Assembly: GCA_002007465.1 (NCBI GenBank)
Contig: LNAC01000377.1
Coordinates: forward strand, 1,103,349 to 1,167,348
Reading direction: 5' to 3'
From: Ailurus styani
Lineage: Eukaryota; Chordata; Mammalia; Carnivora; Ailuridae
Length of the DNA stretch: 64,000 nucleotides
This document shows positions 22,791 to 35,470 of the stretch, piece after piece. The notes under the pieces were generated by a model that did no database searches, was not told the DNA's origin, and was given only the letters and a program-made list of their open reading frames with translations. Positions within the stretch are counted from its first letter, which is position 1. Every line of letters starts with the position of its first letter. Both the position numbers and the translations under genes were made by a program.

Positions 22791-24776
22791 AGCAGAATCA
22801 GAAGGCAGGTCCCTGGCCTGGGCTCACAGTACCTCTGGAGGGACGTGGCAAGATGGCTCAGCCCCAGTCTGTGCTGACCGGGGCAACCCGCATGTCCACC
22901 TCCCCATTCTCCCTGACCCAGTTGCTCTTTGAACTGCTCTCTTGTTTGCTTGGGGAGTGCTAGAAGCAGCTGTTGTAATAATTCAGTTTGGAATACTAAT
23001 GGACTTCCCACAACACTTGGTTCCTGCACTTAACCCCCAGGGGAACAAAGCATCAGCCTTAATTGTGAGCAAACAGAACCAGCCGTGGTCCCCAAACGAT
23101 CCCCTGGGAATCCTAATGGTTCCTGAGTCTGTGGCCAGTACCAGCTGCGAGCCACTGACTCTTCAGTGAACTTTCATCTCCATCTGTTTAGTTTTGCTCT
23201 TTTAGTTAGAACAAAGATTTACATGTGTAGGCTCAAGTAAATTTCTTCTCATTTTTTCCCCCTGAGAATTCATTTGGGTTGGTTAGGGAAATCACCTAGA
23301 ATTCATGAACAGAAGTTTTAGTAGAGCTAAGGCTGACGGAGCCAGAACATTGGTTTTCCCAGAGTCTAAGGAAAATTTTTAAATAGGGTGGGGGGGCGAA
23401 GGGCTGTAATAAAGCTCAACTCCCCCCCTCTTATTCACTGTTAATAAGACTTGTCCTAAGCAAGCTGTTAACAGAGCGAGTCAGATGAAGTGGAGATCAA
23501 CACACAAAAAAGGAAAATGCAGAGACAGCAACAAATAGCCCAGACCCTCCCCATGTCCCCTTGCCTACCTCCTCCTGGGGTAACCCACTTCCCTCTCTTT
23601 GCTGGTAGCCTTGCTCACTTCTGGTGGTGAGGAGGGTCGGATCGTGGTCAATTCAACAAGGGTAAGATCCTCATTTTACACATTTCCAAGGACGGAGGTT
23701 CTAACTGACCCCCTCTCACTGTCCCCAAGCCCAAAGAGAAGTTCAGTAGAAATTGGTGTATTCTTTCCTCTCTCCTGCTGGAGAGCCCACAAGAAGTCCT
23801 AATCTTTGCAGGTCGTTTGGTATTTTATATGCAATCCTACATGAATGTGCCTCTACCACCACCCAGAATCTGAGGACTAGCAGAATCTTTCAAGTGCAAA
23901 CGCCAGATTGCACAGACATGCCTTTGGGTGTGTCCATGACAAACGACCTGAGATCTGCTCAGAGAGGCTTGTGTTCAGGTAAATCTAAGTGCATATGTGG
24001 AAATAATTATAATCACCATCTCCTGTATGTGTCATTTAACACACACAATAAATCCAGGGGACTGGGAGTTGAGGAAGCCGCACAGGACAAGGATGCCCGA
24101 GGGACCATGATACTGGAAGGTGACTTTTACAAAGTCTCATTTCACCATCCCTACTCTCATGCCTATGGCCTGGGGTTACAGTCACCATCTTCGAAGGTCA
24201 GCCTTGAAAGGACCTCGAGGGCATCCAGTCCCAAACTAAGGTACAGCAGGGAAGAGAGATAGCAAGGCCCAGAGAAGGAGCTGTGCAGGGCTGCGTCTCC
24301 AAGAGCCTCACCACTACCCCTCCCACTGCTGTGTTTTGTCATTAGTTCACTCGTGTTTTATTTGGTTATTCATTTGCTTGCTTGTGGCTTTGTTCACTGG
24401 TTGGTCTTATAATATATGCCTGGCATCATCCCACAAAGGACTGAAATTAACCAAAACTACATCCGAGGCCAAAAAATTAAAAATAGACAGGTGAGAAAAT
24501 GGGGCAAAGGAAAACCAAAAGTAGAAAAAAATATAAAATTACAAAGGCAAGGAAGAGTAAGATTCACCTCAGAAGGCAAACCGTCAAGAGAACATCTCAG
24601 CTGCAGCGTTGAGACATGATACAAGCACACCGGGAAAAGTTCTGAATCTAGGACAACTCAGATGTACAAGGAATATTCCTGTACTTGTTTTCTTTAATCA
24701 AATTAAGTCTGGCATTGAGCTGCCATCTGACCAGGCTGCTAATATTCTGCCTCCATATTCAATGAGAGGAGTTCTT
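22791..24776. other. Intergenic, no gene
   Basis: No recognised gene. The longest open frame (plus strand, about 23753-24262) has no ATG at its start and no family resemblance. About 23050-23170 may be another degraded hAT MITE. Confidence 0.5.
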
Positions 24777-24980
24777 GGGGCACCAGGGTGGCTCAGTCAG
24801 TTAAGCGTCCAACTCTTGGTTTCGGCTCAGGTGGTGATCTCAGGGATCAGGAGATCCAGCCTCTCCTGGGGCTCTGAGCTCAGCAGAGAGTCTGCTTCCC
24901 CTCTGCTCATCCCCCTGTTTTCACACTCCTTCTCTAAGATAAAAAATAAAATAAAACAAAATCTTAGGAAAAAAAAAAAA
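24777..24980 (+). mobile_element. Diverged carnivore SINE, plus strand
   Basis: GGGGCACCAGGGTGGCTCAG, GTTAAGCGTCCAACTCTTGG, CT-rich stretch and an AAATAAAATAAAAC tail. It resembles the older subtype at 588-780. Confidence 0.88.
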
Positions 24981-25098
24981 GAAGAAGCCCTCTACCCTCC
25001 TAGGGATTTCCCAGAGTCAGGAAGCCTCACGTAGGGCCCAGAAAACGGTGGACATATGTTGGCTGGCCTTCCAGGGTCCTTTGCCCTTCTATCACTTT

Positions 25099-25305
25099 TT
25101 TTTTTTTTTTTTTTAAGATTTTATTTATTCATTTGACACACAGAGAGAGATTACAAGTAGGCAGAGAGGCAGGCAGAGAGAGGAGAGAGGAGGAAGCAGG
25201 CTCCCTGCTGAGCAGAGAGCCCGATGCGGGCCTCGATCCCAGGACCCTGGGATCATGACCTGAGCCGAAGGCAGCGGCTTTAACCCACTGAGCCACCCAG
25301 GCGCC
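25099..25305 (-). mobile_element. Young carnivore SINE, minus strand
   Basis: Nearly identical to the copy at 18679-18885. The 14-bp target duplication CCTTCTATCACTTT is perfect (25085-25098 and 25306-25319). Confidence 0.97.
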
Positions 25306-25319
25306 CCTTCTATCACTTT

Positions 25320-26760
25320 CTTATTCATAACTCCCGATGTTCCTCTGGATAGCAGCTGTAGACATAGGTTAGACTGACCCCACCTTCTGTTTCAGAGGAG
25401 GGTCCTGCTGGTCTGAGTCAACCTGCCTAATCTTATCTCAGCTGCCACTGTGATTGGTCTGCAGTTGGCACTGATGGGTGCAGTCAGAGCAACCCTCAGG
25501 ACACTGATTCTCTGCTTGTAGGAACCAGTGGTTTCTGTCCCATAAGTGAACGGGGCAACTGTGGGTCCCAGGCAACGGCAGCCATCTTGTGACCATGAGA
25601 TTAGTCAGCCTGAAAACAAACTTGACACTTGGAAAAGCGAAGAGTCAGGAGAATCTCAGAGCAAAGGAGCTAGAGCCTGATTAACTTTGCCTGAGGTTGG
25701 CCCTACTTTTGGATAATTCCACATTATTCTGGAACCAGGTTGAGTAGGATTCTCTCTTTTGTGCAGTTAAAGGTCTCTCACCCAATGTGACCTCCATCCT
25801 CGAAGCTGTTATGGCTGCTGCCCAAGAGTCCAAACCTGTAGCCCCCCAGCCCATCACATATCACACCTGTGCCATAACCAACTCTTACTAATGGCTGATG
25901 ATAGCTGTGCAATTGAGGATTATTATAACCCTTTGCTTTCCCCAAAACATGTTTTGGACTTCCTTATTGTCTGGGCACCCGCATGGGAGTGTTTGCTGCT
26001 GTGAGTCATGTAATTTGTGTGGGGAACAAGTGATGCGGAGCTGCTGCCTCCCAGCCGTGCGGGACTATATCAGTGCATGACTGGAGCTGGGGCGTGGGGG
26101 AGAGAGTGCCAGCACCTCTCTGTGGTTCCTCAGAGGGTTCCACACTTGAGGTAGGAGCCCTCTTTTCCTGGTGCTAAGACTGCAGGTGGATTCTTGCCAC
26201 AGTGCTATCGGCCAATATGCTATGATGGTATCGATGATACCTTTCGTGTTATTCTTACTGAACACAGGTCTCTAGGATAATACCGAAGCTTGAATGGTGA
26301 TTAGCAGTTCTACATGGGGCCTCAGAGTACATTCCAGGAGCCCAGTTCTACGAAAACCAGATTCTGTGTTTGTCTTTTAATTTTGCATGCACCGATGAGG
26401 CTTCATAGACACACACCAGCTTCTGGTGGCAGAGAATCTTAAGACTTCACTAGCATAAAATAGCTATGATACGATGTCACTGTGATTGTGCACAGAGCCA
26501 ACAACTACTCAACGTTTCTAGAAATGTGAAGGCTCTTGCCTTCCAGGGTCATAGACAGAAGCTTCCATTAACTATGGAACAATGGGTGGGGGAATAGATA
26601 GAGAACCAGTTTACTTTTTAGTCTTAGTCACAGTGTCTACAGCAGGGACCTTAGGAAACTCCCTTCTCTACTTTGAGTTACCATTTCCCCTTGAATACAC
26701 TGAAGAGTTTGGAGGTCTTGCATTCTGGCAGCTTAGAAATTATTGACAGTCACTCAGGTG
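25320..26760. other. Intergenic 3' of the first OR gene
   Basis: No gene is seen. About 25440-25780 may hold a degraded LTR (GTGATTGGTC, then GCAGCCATCTTGTGACC), but it is too diverged to name. Confidence 0.45.
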
Positions 26761-27705
26761 TTATTGACGTACCAGGTTCTTCACAGCAGCCTTCACATCC
26801 TTGTTCCTCAGACTATAGATGATGGGGTTGAGCATGGGGGTCACCACCCCATAGAAGAGAGAGGTGAGCTTGTCTGAAAGGTCCTGCTTGTCTGCCCCCA
26901 GGGGGTCTTTGGATTTGGGCTTCCCATACATGAAGAGGATGGTCCCATAGAAGATGACCACTACAGTGAGGTGGGCAGAGCAGGTGGAGAAGGCCTTCTT
27001 CCTCCCCTCAGCTGAGGGGATCTTCAGGATGGTAGCAATGATGAACACATAGGAGACAAAAATGAACAGAACTGGGACCCCCAGGAAGATCACATTAGCC
27101 ACGACCATGCTGATCACATTGATGGAGATGTCAGCACACGCCAACTTCAGGACAGCCAGGATCTCACAGGTGAAGTGGTTGATGACATTGTCCCCACAGA
27201 AGGGCAGTCTCATAGCCTGTGATGTCTGAACTACAGAGTTGGTGATACCAGCCACCCAGGAGCCGGCCGCCATGGGTACATAGGCAGCCTTGCTCATGAC
27301 CACCGGGTACCTAAGGGGGTTACAGATGGCCACATAGCGATCAAATGCCATCATGCCCAGAAGCACACACTCTGTGGCTCCCATGGCAAAGGAAAGAAAT
27401 GTCTGCATGGCACAGGCTGGGAAGGGAATGGTTTTTCTGGGGGTCAGGAAGCTGTCGAGAATGAGGGGGACTGAGGAGGTTGTGTAGCAGATGTCTAGGA
27501 AGGAGAGGTTCCCCAGGAAGAAGTACATGGGCGTGTGCAGGCGGGAGTCAAGGACGGTCACCAGGATGAGGATTCCATTGCCCAGCAGGATCACCAGGTA
27601 CACGGACAGGATGAGCACAAAGAACATTTTCTCCAGCCTTGGGTGGGCTGAGAGTCCAAGGAGAATGAAGCCCACCACAGGGGAGGTCTGATTAGACCTG
27701 TCCAT
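26761..27705 (-). CDS. OR2S2: Olfactory receptor, OR2S2-like (copy 1)
   Basis: An intact single-exon class II olfactory receptor of 314 aa, an odorant-sensing Gs/olf-coupled seven-helix receptor. Its start ATG (27705) sits in CACCATGG, a strong context. An upstream CTGCAG acceptor-like site suggests a spliced 5' UTR. It has an N-glycosylation site NQT at residues 5-7, GN in helix 1, [28 protein letters not shown] after helix 3, the paired cysteines of the second extracellular loop, SY in helix 5, [10 protein letters not shown] before helix 6 and [12 protein letters not shown] in helix 7. The sequence is closest to OR2S2 as I know it. Its stop comes four residues before the end of the other copies, so the QKCF-type tail is lost. 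It is the only copy on this strand and resembles copy 4 most in helices 4-7. Confidence 0.95.
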   Translation of the reverse strand: MDRSNQTSPVVGFILLGLSAHPRLEKMFFVLILSVYLVILLGNGILILVTVLDSRLHTPMYFFLGNLSFLDICYTTSSVPLILDSFLTPRKTIPFPACAMQTFLSFAMGATECVLLGMMAFDRYVAICNPLRYPVVMSKAAYVPMAAGSWVAGITNSVVQTSQAMRLPFCGDNVINHFTCEILAVLKLACADISINVISMVVANVIFLGVPVLFIFVSYVFIIATILKIPSAEGRKKAFSTCSAHLTVVVIFYGTILFMYGKPKSKDPLGADKQDLSDKLTSLFYGVVTPMLNPIIYSLRNKDVKAAVKNLVRQ

Positions 27706-30700
27706 GGTGCATCTGCTCTGTCACCTGCAGGAAATCTCTGCAGTCAATTTCAGCACTCTCCAACTCCAAAAGTGTCTGTGCAGCAGGGCAAAAATCCCCA
27801 ACCTGCTGAGCCACTGGAGAACAGCTCTGACAATTTGGTCATCTCTTTAGGATTCTAGGAAAAATGTAGTAGAGAATAATATTTAACTTCTGCTTCCAGT
27901 AAGAATGAGGAGTTAAATTGGACAAACTGTCCTGCATATGACAATAAAAAAAAAACTAGACCATGACATAAAACACCTGAATAAAACATTGGTGAGGTTG
28001 TAAGACGGTAAAGAACCATAGGATCATGATTTTGGGAATCGTGGAATTGTGGGAGTCTGAAATTCAGAGAAATCCAGCATTTGAGGCTATGAGTCAACTG
28101 AGACATTTGCAGCATCTGGGGGTAGCTACTGAGAGGCTAAGTGGCACTACGAACAGCCTCCTGAAGGTGGGGGACAGATTTTGAAGTGCAAGGCTCACCG
28201 TGAAGGGCCTCTAACTACACTTCCTCCCTTTGGTAGGGGATTGCAAAGGGCAGCACCACAAGAGTAAGAGAGAATCCGAAGGAAACCTTTGCCTTCAGGT
28301 GCCGTAGCTCAGCTTCAGCTCTTCTCAAGCCCTGAAATTGGCTCGAGGTGGTCCCAGATTTTTGGTGCTTCCAAAATCAGAAGAAAATGTAAATCCATGC
28401 TGAAAGTAACATCGCCCCAGTCTTCAAATCACTTCCATAAAGAATTTTGCAAATGCAACATCTGAGACACATTTTACAAAGAGTAAGGCATGCAGGAGAC
28501 AAGACCGCATAAATGAAAACCAACAGAAAATCAAGCATTGTTTTTCTTGGGACAGATGGGAGCCAAAAGCTCCCCTGCCCTGGTGTCACCTGTTGAGAGG
28601 ATCAGCTCAGGTCGTGGTGCCAAGGTCTTAATATCCTGTTGATCCTTTTGTACTATTTGGAGCAGCAACGGGGCCTCTTGTGCACTGTGGCCACACTATG
28701 GAGGGATATTCTGACTGAATATCCCTTCATTTCTTCCTTCTCCATCTCCCTGCACCAGAGGCCCTGGCTTCTCCCTAACACTGTTTACAAAGCCCCGAGT
28801 CCCACTCTGTCAGCATTTCTTTCTGAAAAGCTTGAATCTCTCCTCAGACTAAGAGCTCCCAAACTGGGATTTATTCTGGATTAATTAAAAACAAAAGAAA
28901 ACAACCCCCCCCCGAGAAAAACCCCGAAAAACTTGTAGGAAACATTGAGGGGGTTGGGCATTCAGATCTACCTGCTCCATCTCCAAAACATTCATGAACT
29001 TCCCATCCAGCTCACCAAGTGCCCTCAGCACTCCAGTCCCTTCCTCAGTTATGCCTGGAAAGCTCAGAGACACTCCTCCCTTGCTCTTAGCATTGTAGCT
29101 GTGACCAAGTACATGCCCTCAAAAGTCAGTTCAGGTTGACGGCCATTGATGGAGCACCTGCTCTGGGCCAGGCATCATTCCTGGTGGTGGGAGCCCAGCA
29201 ATGAAAGGCATAGCCCATGACCTCTAAGAGCCCATGACCTCTAAGAGCCCATGACCTCTAAGGGAAAATCGTCACACAAATGGTCATGCCAAGAAGTGAC
29301 TGCATCAGTGGCAGCAGCAACCACAAAAATCACGCCAATGCTACTGACAGTGGGCCTTAGGGTTTAGTTAGGAACGTGCTCCCTTTCCAACGCAGACAGC
29401 CTCTCCCGCCTTCCTCCTGGTCCTCCAGCCTGCGCTTGGGTCCCTGACTGACATGGGACACTGTTTCCTGATGAGGTTCATTCACTCTGAAGCAGTTTCG
29501 CCCTGGACTGAGCCGAAATCTGCTCCTTTGCAACTTTAATCCGTCTTCCGAATGCCAGGCCTCCAAATAGCTACAGATCATTTGACTTCAGCGCGAAGAT
29601 AAATAAGAGTCAATCTCCCTTTTTCTTCCAGCATCTTAAAAATATCAATATATCTCTTTGAGGCAAAGGGACCATCTAGGAATTGACTATGAGGCTGCTA
29701 AGTCCCAAGAATGGCCCCCAGCTTGGGGCTGGCTTCTGTGCCCAGGACACACTATTACTTGTGACGTACATGCTGGGGCAGTAAATCAGTTCCAGCCTGA
29801 GTTGGCCAGTCCTCGCCCAAGAATCTGGACCATGGGAAGAAAATATTCCCTTTATGCCACCAACACCTGATCTAAAACCACAGCTCATTATTATTACTAA
29901 ACCTTGGATTCTTAACTAAAAAAAAAAGGGACAATTGCATGTGTGCAAAAGACTATGAGCTATGTGGTCCTGGGCGAGCCCTGTCCCCTCTGTACAAAGT
30001 GGGATGAGGCCAGATGATCTCTCTTAGAGACATTTGCAGTTTGCTGGGTCAATACGACTCCATGAGAATAACGCCATACTAGGGGCTTCTCCCCTTCCTG
30101 AGCTTCTACTCCATCACAATCAAGTCTGATGACAGAAATGTAGCTTGCTAGCGATCAAAACCTGCACTTACCTGGATCAGAAACATGGAGAACACAAGTG
30201 ATCCATTCGTTTCCTAAGGGCTGGGAAGAGGCCACAGATCTGAAATAGCAGCACTGGGTCTGAAGTGCCAGGGTGAGGGCTCAGAACGTGCGACAAGGAT
30301 GGTGAGGGGTCCCAGCGGTCCTCTGCCCTCCACCTGCCTCCTGTGCTCAAGGCACAATCTCCGAAGGACTGGCCATCGCCTTTAGAAGATAATTTAAATT
30401 CTAGTGTGTATTTCGGGACCATTTTAGTCCCTGAAGTCATTTAAAGTTTGGAAAGTGAGTGGTACTCAGTTTAGAAACTTTGTATCCTTCTGGGATAACA
30501 TCCCTAAGATCCAATTATGCTGAAGGCACTGGAGGAAGTTTGCTGCCTGCTTGCTTTCTCCCTCCCAGCCCTCCTCTCTTCTTCCCTCTAAACATCGCAA
30601 TTCTGTTAAGAGTCCAACAGCCTGCTGGGCAGTGATTCCGGGACTCATCCTGACTCCCAAGTCTTTTCTCCTGTGCTGTGGCCAAGCCCCATCCCCCTTA

Positions 30701-30741
30701 GTCTGTGCTTAGGCAGTGGCTTTTAGGAGCCTGAGTGGAAG
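27706..30741. other. Intergenic between OR copies 1 and 2
   Basis: No gene is seen. It holds a weak MIR-like piece at 29945-30050 (TGTGGTCCTGGGCGAGCC) and a 17-bp triple repeat listed separately. An unusually C-rich run lies near 28905-28913. Confidence 0.5.
29212..29262. repeat. 17-bp tandem repeat, three perfect copies
   Basis: The unit AGCCCATGACCTCTAAG repeats three times with no mismatch (29212-29228, 29229-29245, 29246-29262). Confidence 0.97.
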
Positions 30742-30954
30742 ATTTTTTTTTTTTTAAAGATTGTGGGTATTTATTAGCAAGTGAGAAAGAGAGGGAAGGA
30801 GAGAGCGCGCGCGCAGGAGCAGAGGGAGGGCCAGAAGGAGAAGCAGGGTCTCCCTGAGCAGGGATTCCCAGGACATGGGACTCAGTCTCGGGACCCTGAG
30901 ACCATGACCTGAGACGGAGACAGACACTTAACTGACTGAGCTACCCAGGCGCCC
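30742..30954 (-). mobile_element. Carnivore SINE, minus strand
   Basis: Poly-T, AAAGATTGTGGGTATTTATT, body with GACCATGACCTGAGACGGAG, head complement GCTACCCAGGCGCCC. It contains a (GC)5 run near 30807-30815. The target duplication CCTGAGTGGAAG is perfect (30730-30741 and 30955-30966). Confidence 0.95.
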
Positions 30955-30966
30955 CCTGAGTGGAAG

Positions 30967-32604
30967 CCTTATACTTTCCCTCTAAATTTTCAAGTCGTTG
31001 AATTAGGCCCCTTGAAGCAACCTGCTGCGTTCTTCCTCAATCCTCACCCAGTGTCCGTTTAAATCACGTCCTTTCAGCTTCCTGTCATTTGTGCATGTGC
31101 TCTGAAACCTCTTGGAAGTCCCTGACAGAATGTGGCCAAGAACAGGGGTGGGTTATTCAGCCAACAATCACTGGGTGTGTACTGTCCGGAATGCAGAGAT
31201 GTGCAGTGACCACCGTCTCCACCTTCTGGGTTGCGCCCTCTAGTGGCAAGAGAGGAACACGAAAAGAAATGACCAAGGGAGGAAGTGCAGGAGAGGGAGG
31301 AGAGGATGCCCAGGTGTTGAGAGAGCCCAGAGGGAGGCAGGGGTCAGACTTCCCCGGGAGGGAAAATGATCCAAAGTGCATCATGTGCTGGAGCTGACTC
31401 ATCACTTGTGTACATCCCTTCCCAACTCCCATTCAGTGACTTTGTTGGTAGCTTGAAATTGGCCATCGTGGGGGTGTGTGCACCACAGAAATCAGCCAAT
31501 GCTCCAGACCAGGGCTTCTTGACCTGGAGACCCTGTTGTTGAACCTTGACCAGCACGCCGCTGGAGGTCATGAGTGGCAAGTGACCTGACAAAGGGGAGT
31601 AGGAATCATCCCAGGAAGCAGCAGCTGCATAAACAAAGACACATAAATGAGCAGGAGCCCCACGTGCGGCCAGCAGTGCGGTATATGGCTGGAGCAGATG
31701 GGGCAGATGCTGCTGATGGGGAGGAAGGCGGGACTGGACTCCAGCTGGTCTTCGCGGGCATCGTGAGGAGTCAGACTTTCTCCTGGAAGGGCTGCAGAGC
31801 CATTTAGGGAGTTAAAGTAAAGGTCTGATGTGGTCAAATTTCCCTCTGAGGTTGATCCTTTTGGACACTGTGTGGGGAAGACTGGGGGCGGGAGGACAGA
31901 ACTAGAGACAGGGAAACACTAAAAGGCAAGTGAAGATAAAGACATTATTTGGGAAGGGAGGGAGAGGTGGTGAAGAGAGAGGTTCAAGAAGTGTTTGGTG
32001 GATGCAAAATATAAACCTAGAGTTTGGTTGCACGTAGCAGGCAGGAAAGAAGGTAGAGTCACTATTTCCTGCTCAGATTATGGGTGGATGCTGGGGACAG
32101 CACTGAAGTAGAGAACGCTGGCCAAGTTGGAGAGAAGATGAATTCATTCTGGGGCGCAGTGTGTTCGTGAGTGGAGACTTACCGACTAAGCGTCTAGAGT
32201 GCCTGGGGCCCTGGGGTTGCTGGCCCTGCTCTGCTGTCTCTGGATACAACTGCTACTGCACTACCCTAAGAGAGGGCTGGCAGCCCCCTGAAATGCAAAG
32301 TCAGAGTGTCTGAGGGATTCCCTTCATCTCCGGGCCTCAAGGGTCCCACTTACTCTATTGTGAGGACCCTCAGAGAAAGTGGATCTCGAGGATAGACAGA
32401 CCCCAGAGAACAGTGACCCAAAGGAGGTCCACAGGGGTCCGGACAGTCAAGGGTCAGGAGTTAGGGGCAAACAAGCCTGAAAGAGCAGCTGACTCCAGAG
32501 CAGAGGGATTCTAGGCAGCTGCTCTGATCATTCACAAAAAACACCCCCCTCCTCTTAGATTCCTTCCAAAGAATAACTAGGATTCCAAATCTAGGGAACA
32601 TTTA
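30967..32604. other. Intergenic, no gene
   Basis: Moderately GC-rich and non-coding as far as I can see. Open frames of about 80-100 codons at 31089-31837 overlap on both strands without family motifs. Confidence 0.5.
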
Positions 32605-32897
32605 GATGGTCCAGTGCTTCTCAGACATTAGCATGCATCAGAATCTTCCAGAGGACTTGTTAATACAGAGATTAAACAAACACATACACACACAGATAGA
32701 GGCATGCAGGTGGGCTCACCACCAGATTGATTCTGTAGTTCCGGGAGGGGTCCAGGAATCTGCATAACAACTTGCATTAACGTTAATATTAACATTAACA
32801 TTGCATTAACAACTTGCATTAACATTAACATTAACATTGTATTAATAAGTTCCCAGGTGATGCCAATGCTGCCTGCAGTCACACTTGAGGGGCACTG
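32605..32897 (-). repeat. MER5-type hAT MITE with internal tandem expansion
   Basis: The ends read CCAGTGCTTCTCAGACATTA and ACTTGAGGGGCACTGAG, and the interior has CACCAGATTGATTCTGTAGT and AAGTTCCCAGGTGATGCC, as in MER5. A CA-rich stretch and a TTAACA-rich tandem block enlarge it. Confidence 0.75.
32766..32843. repeat. Tandem duplication of TTAACA-rich unit
   Basis: Two units, 42 and 36 bp, each starting AACAACTTGCATTAA and continuing with repeats of ATTAAC (32766-32807 and 32808-32843). Confidence 0.9.
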
Positions 32898-35055
32898 AGC
32901 TAGACTTCTTTCTAACTCTGTGTGTGGGATCTCAGGGCATTGAGATTAGAAGTATTGCTGAAAATGTCTCCCTTCATTTCTTCTCACTGCCTATAGAACC
33001 CCAGTCAGACAGCCAGGAGATATTTGGGTTTTAACTGGCCAAGACAAAGCTTTGTGTGCCAGAAATATCCTTATTTCATGTGTTTGGATGTGTGTAAATG
33101 TGAGTTTGCCAAAGATGAGTGGAGCTGACCGAAGTGGTAGTCTGACCCCCAGCAACTCCTGCATTTCCTAGGGAGGCATCTGCTTATTGTGGCTTCCTGG
33201 GGACAAATGTGGACATGATGTCCCATGGAATTCATAAGGCCTGTGATCAGATCCCTGGTCAAAATTTTTCAACCTTGCTCAAAAACACTTTGAGATTCTT
33301 TCAGGAATCATTCTCGTACATTCTCTGCAAAGGCAGAAAAGAACCATCGCCATTTTGAGATAAAATCAGGACTGGAATCAAGTGCTATAAGGTCAGAGAA
33401 ACAGAACTTCCCTGAGGAGGGAGAAGGGAAGAGGCAGGAAGGAGAAGTTGTCTCCATGGTAGGTGAGGGGGCCGAGGCTTTGCCTCTTCATGAAGAGGAG
33501 ACGATTCATGCAGCAAGCACTCAGTGGAGACACAAGTGTGTAATTTCTGAAGTCTGAATGCTGGATTATCTAAATAATACTTGCCTGATTCACTGCTTCA
33601 TCCCAGCAAGCCTCACTTACTAGGTTTGTCCACATTCTCCTGCTCTTCAAATTGTTTCCATGCTTCGTACCATGAAGCATTCAGGCACAGGACTCACCTG
33701 ACTAGACCAGGGGACTCCTGTTCTAGGGGCAGTTAACCTGTGATCTCTCTGGTGGCCTATACTAGGTGATGACTAACCAAACCCTTCAGATCTGTCTCTC
33801 AGGAGCTTGAACTCAAATACCAGGACATAGTCGCAGCTGGTGTAAGGAAGGAAGAGAAGGAAGGAGAAACCACAGTAGCACAGGCAGTTAGGCCTGAAAA
33901 GCCAGAGCCATGGAAAGCTGAGAGGTCAGAGGGAAGCTGAGAAGTCAGAGGGGAAGGGCAGGGACCAATTAGTCCCAGCTGGAGTAAAGCCAGAGTGGTT
34001 GAATCTCCCGTGAGGTAGAGCCCTAGATGGGGGGCCACAGAGGGGCCACCGGGAGCCCCTCAGATTGACATTGCAGTGCCTGTCCAACCACAAGGCCCAC
34101 CTGCACGAACCCTAGAACATCCCCTCAGCCTGAGGAAACCAAGAGCGAGGGAGGGACAGGATCCCAGCAGTTAAGAGAGCAGAGGTCAAAGATGTTAGAC
34201 ACCATGAATCCCAGGCTGGAGCCCAATGATGGAGGGTCCCTCCACCTGCTCACACCCAAGTATCCCTCATATTTACCTCAAGGGATCTTGAGGAGCATTA
34301 GGTGAGACGAGATTAGGAAACAGTTATAAATTAGTGGCAACTCTTAACTAATATCAACATCTCACCATCATCTCAAATATAACAAATCCAATAGGCCATA
34401 AACTCCTCAACCACAGAAACGGTTTTCCAGTCCTATCTTTATTACTAGTAACCAATGAGCGGAGCACATGAGAGGCACAACTGTATACTGAAATGCCGCA
34501 AACGGTGCTGCAGGCACCCTATCCCGACCAGCCCAGACAGGCTCTCATCCACGTCACCCGCTGCTTCCCAACACCTGTGATTTTAGCCACCGTTCACTCC
34601 TCTCTCGCCTGCGTCTCTCCCAGACCCACCTCTAAATCCTATCGGTTCTTCCTCCTGCATGTCTCCCTGGGTCCCTGTCCCTGGGCGAGTTCTGCATAGT
34701 CCTCCTGAGCACGGCCTCCGGGACAGCTTTGTGGACTTCTCAGTCATGCCTGCTCTCCAGGTATTTCTGCTGTGCCAGCATTCTCTGAAGACAAAGAAGC
34801 ATTCCTAGTCATTATGTCCCCCATCTGTACTCTTTGGTACTCGGCACAAGGCTTGGTACATGTGACCTATTCATCGCAGTTGCTCAGAGTGGTGGGCAGG
34901 TTGGTGAGAGAGACAGAGAATGGATGCCGGGTCACTGAGTGGAGGGAGGAGGTGACTGGCTGGCAGGGAATCTGTCTGGCTCAAAGTTCCCCGGGAATAT
35001 TTGAATCACTGAGGCCCAGCTCTTCTTCCTTCCAGGCTCTCTGAGGCTCTCTGAT
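32898..35055. other. Intergenic, no gene
   Basis: No gene or clear repeat is recognised. Short open frames only. Confidence 0.5.
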
Positions 35056-35254
35056 GGCTCTGACCATCAGGTACGATTTTATTCCTTGGGCCCAAGTTCA
35101 GAGAAGCAGAGGTGCCGACAGGTCAGCTGTGGTCACAGGAGGCGACACACAAGGCCTACCCTGCAGGTCAGGTTTCCAGAGACTTTGGTGGGAGCTCCAT
35201 GTGGTAGGCTCCAGAAATTCAGTTTGGTCAGATTTTCCAGAGAAGAGGGCTAAG
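35056..35254. repeat. Local duplicon block A (first copy)
   Basis: This 199-bp stretch is a paralogue of 37126-37315. Shared text includes ATTTTATTCCTTGGGCCCAA, CAGGTCAGCTGTGGTCACAG and AGGTTTCCAGAGACTTTGGT, with scattered substitutions and small indels. It is non-coding. Confidence 0.92.
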
Positions 35255-35390
35255 AGCCATCTTGGACCCATTGTTGTGATCAAAACCCAGGGGAACTCTG
35301 ATTACCTGGCCAGAGGATGTTCTAAGCTGAGATTTCCTTGTCGTGAGAGCGGGGCATTGGGTAGACTTCACAACATTGCCTAATTGGGTC

Positions 35391-35470
35391 TATGGGAGTG
35401 AAGTCTAAATTCTAAGCCTCTCACCAAACTTTAAATTGCTTCTGGGATAAGGCCTGGCCCCAAAGCAACC
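35391..35470. repeat. Local duplicon block B (first copy)
   Basis: Paralogous to 42848-42945. The 28-bp core at 35421-35448 (TCACCAAACTTTAAATTGCT and on) is identical at 42892-42919, and TGGCCCCAAA follows in both. Confidence 0.8.

Noticed and set aside
22727..23029. 100-codon minus-strand frame with a Q/E-rich helix-like segment
   Set aside because: No family resemblance, and it overlaps an antisense MIR fragment.
23753..24262. 169-codon plus-strand open frame
   Set aside because: It begins at a TTG, not an ATG, and has no recognisable domain, splice context or family.
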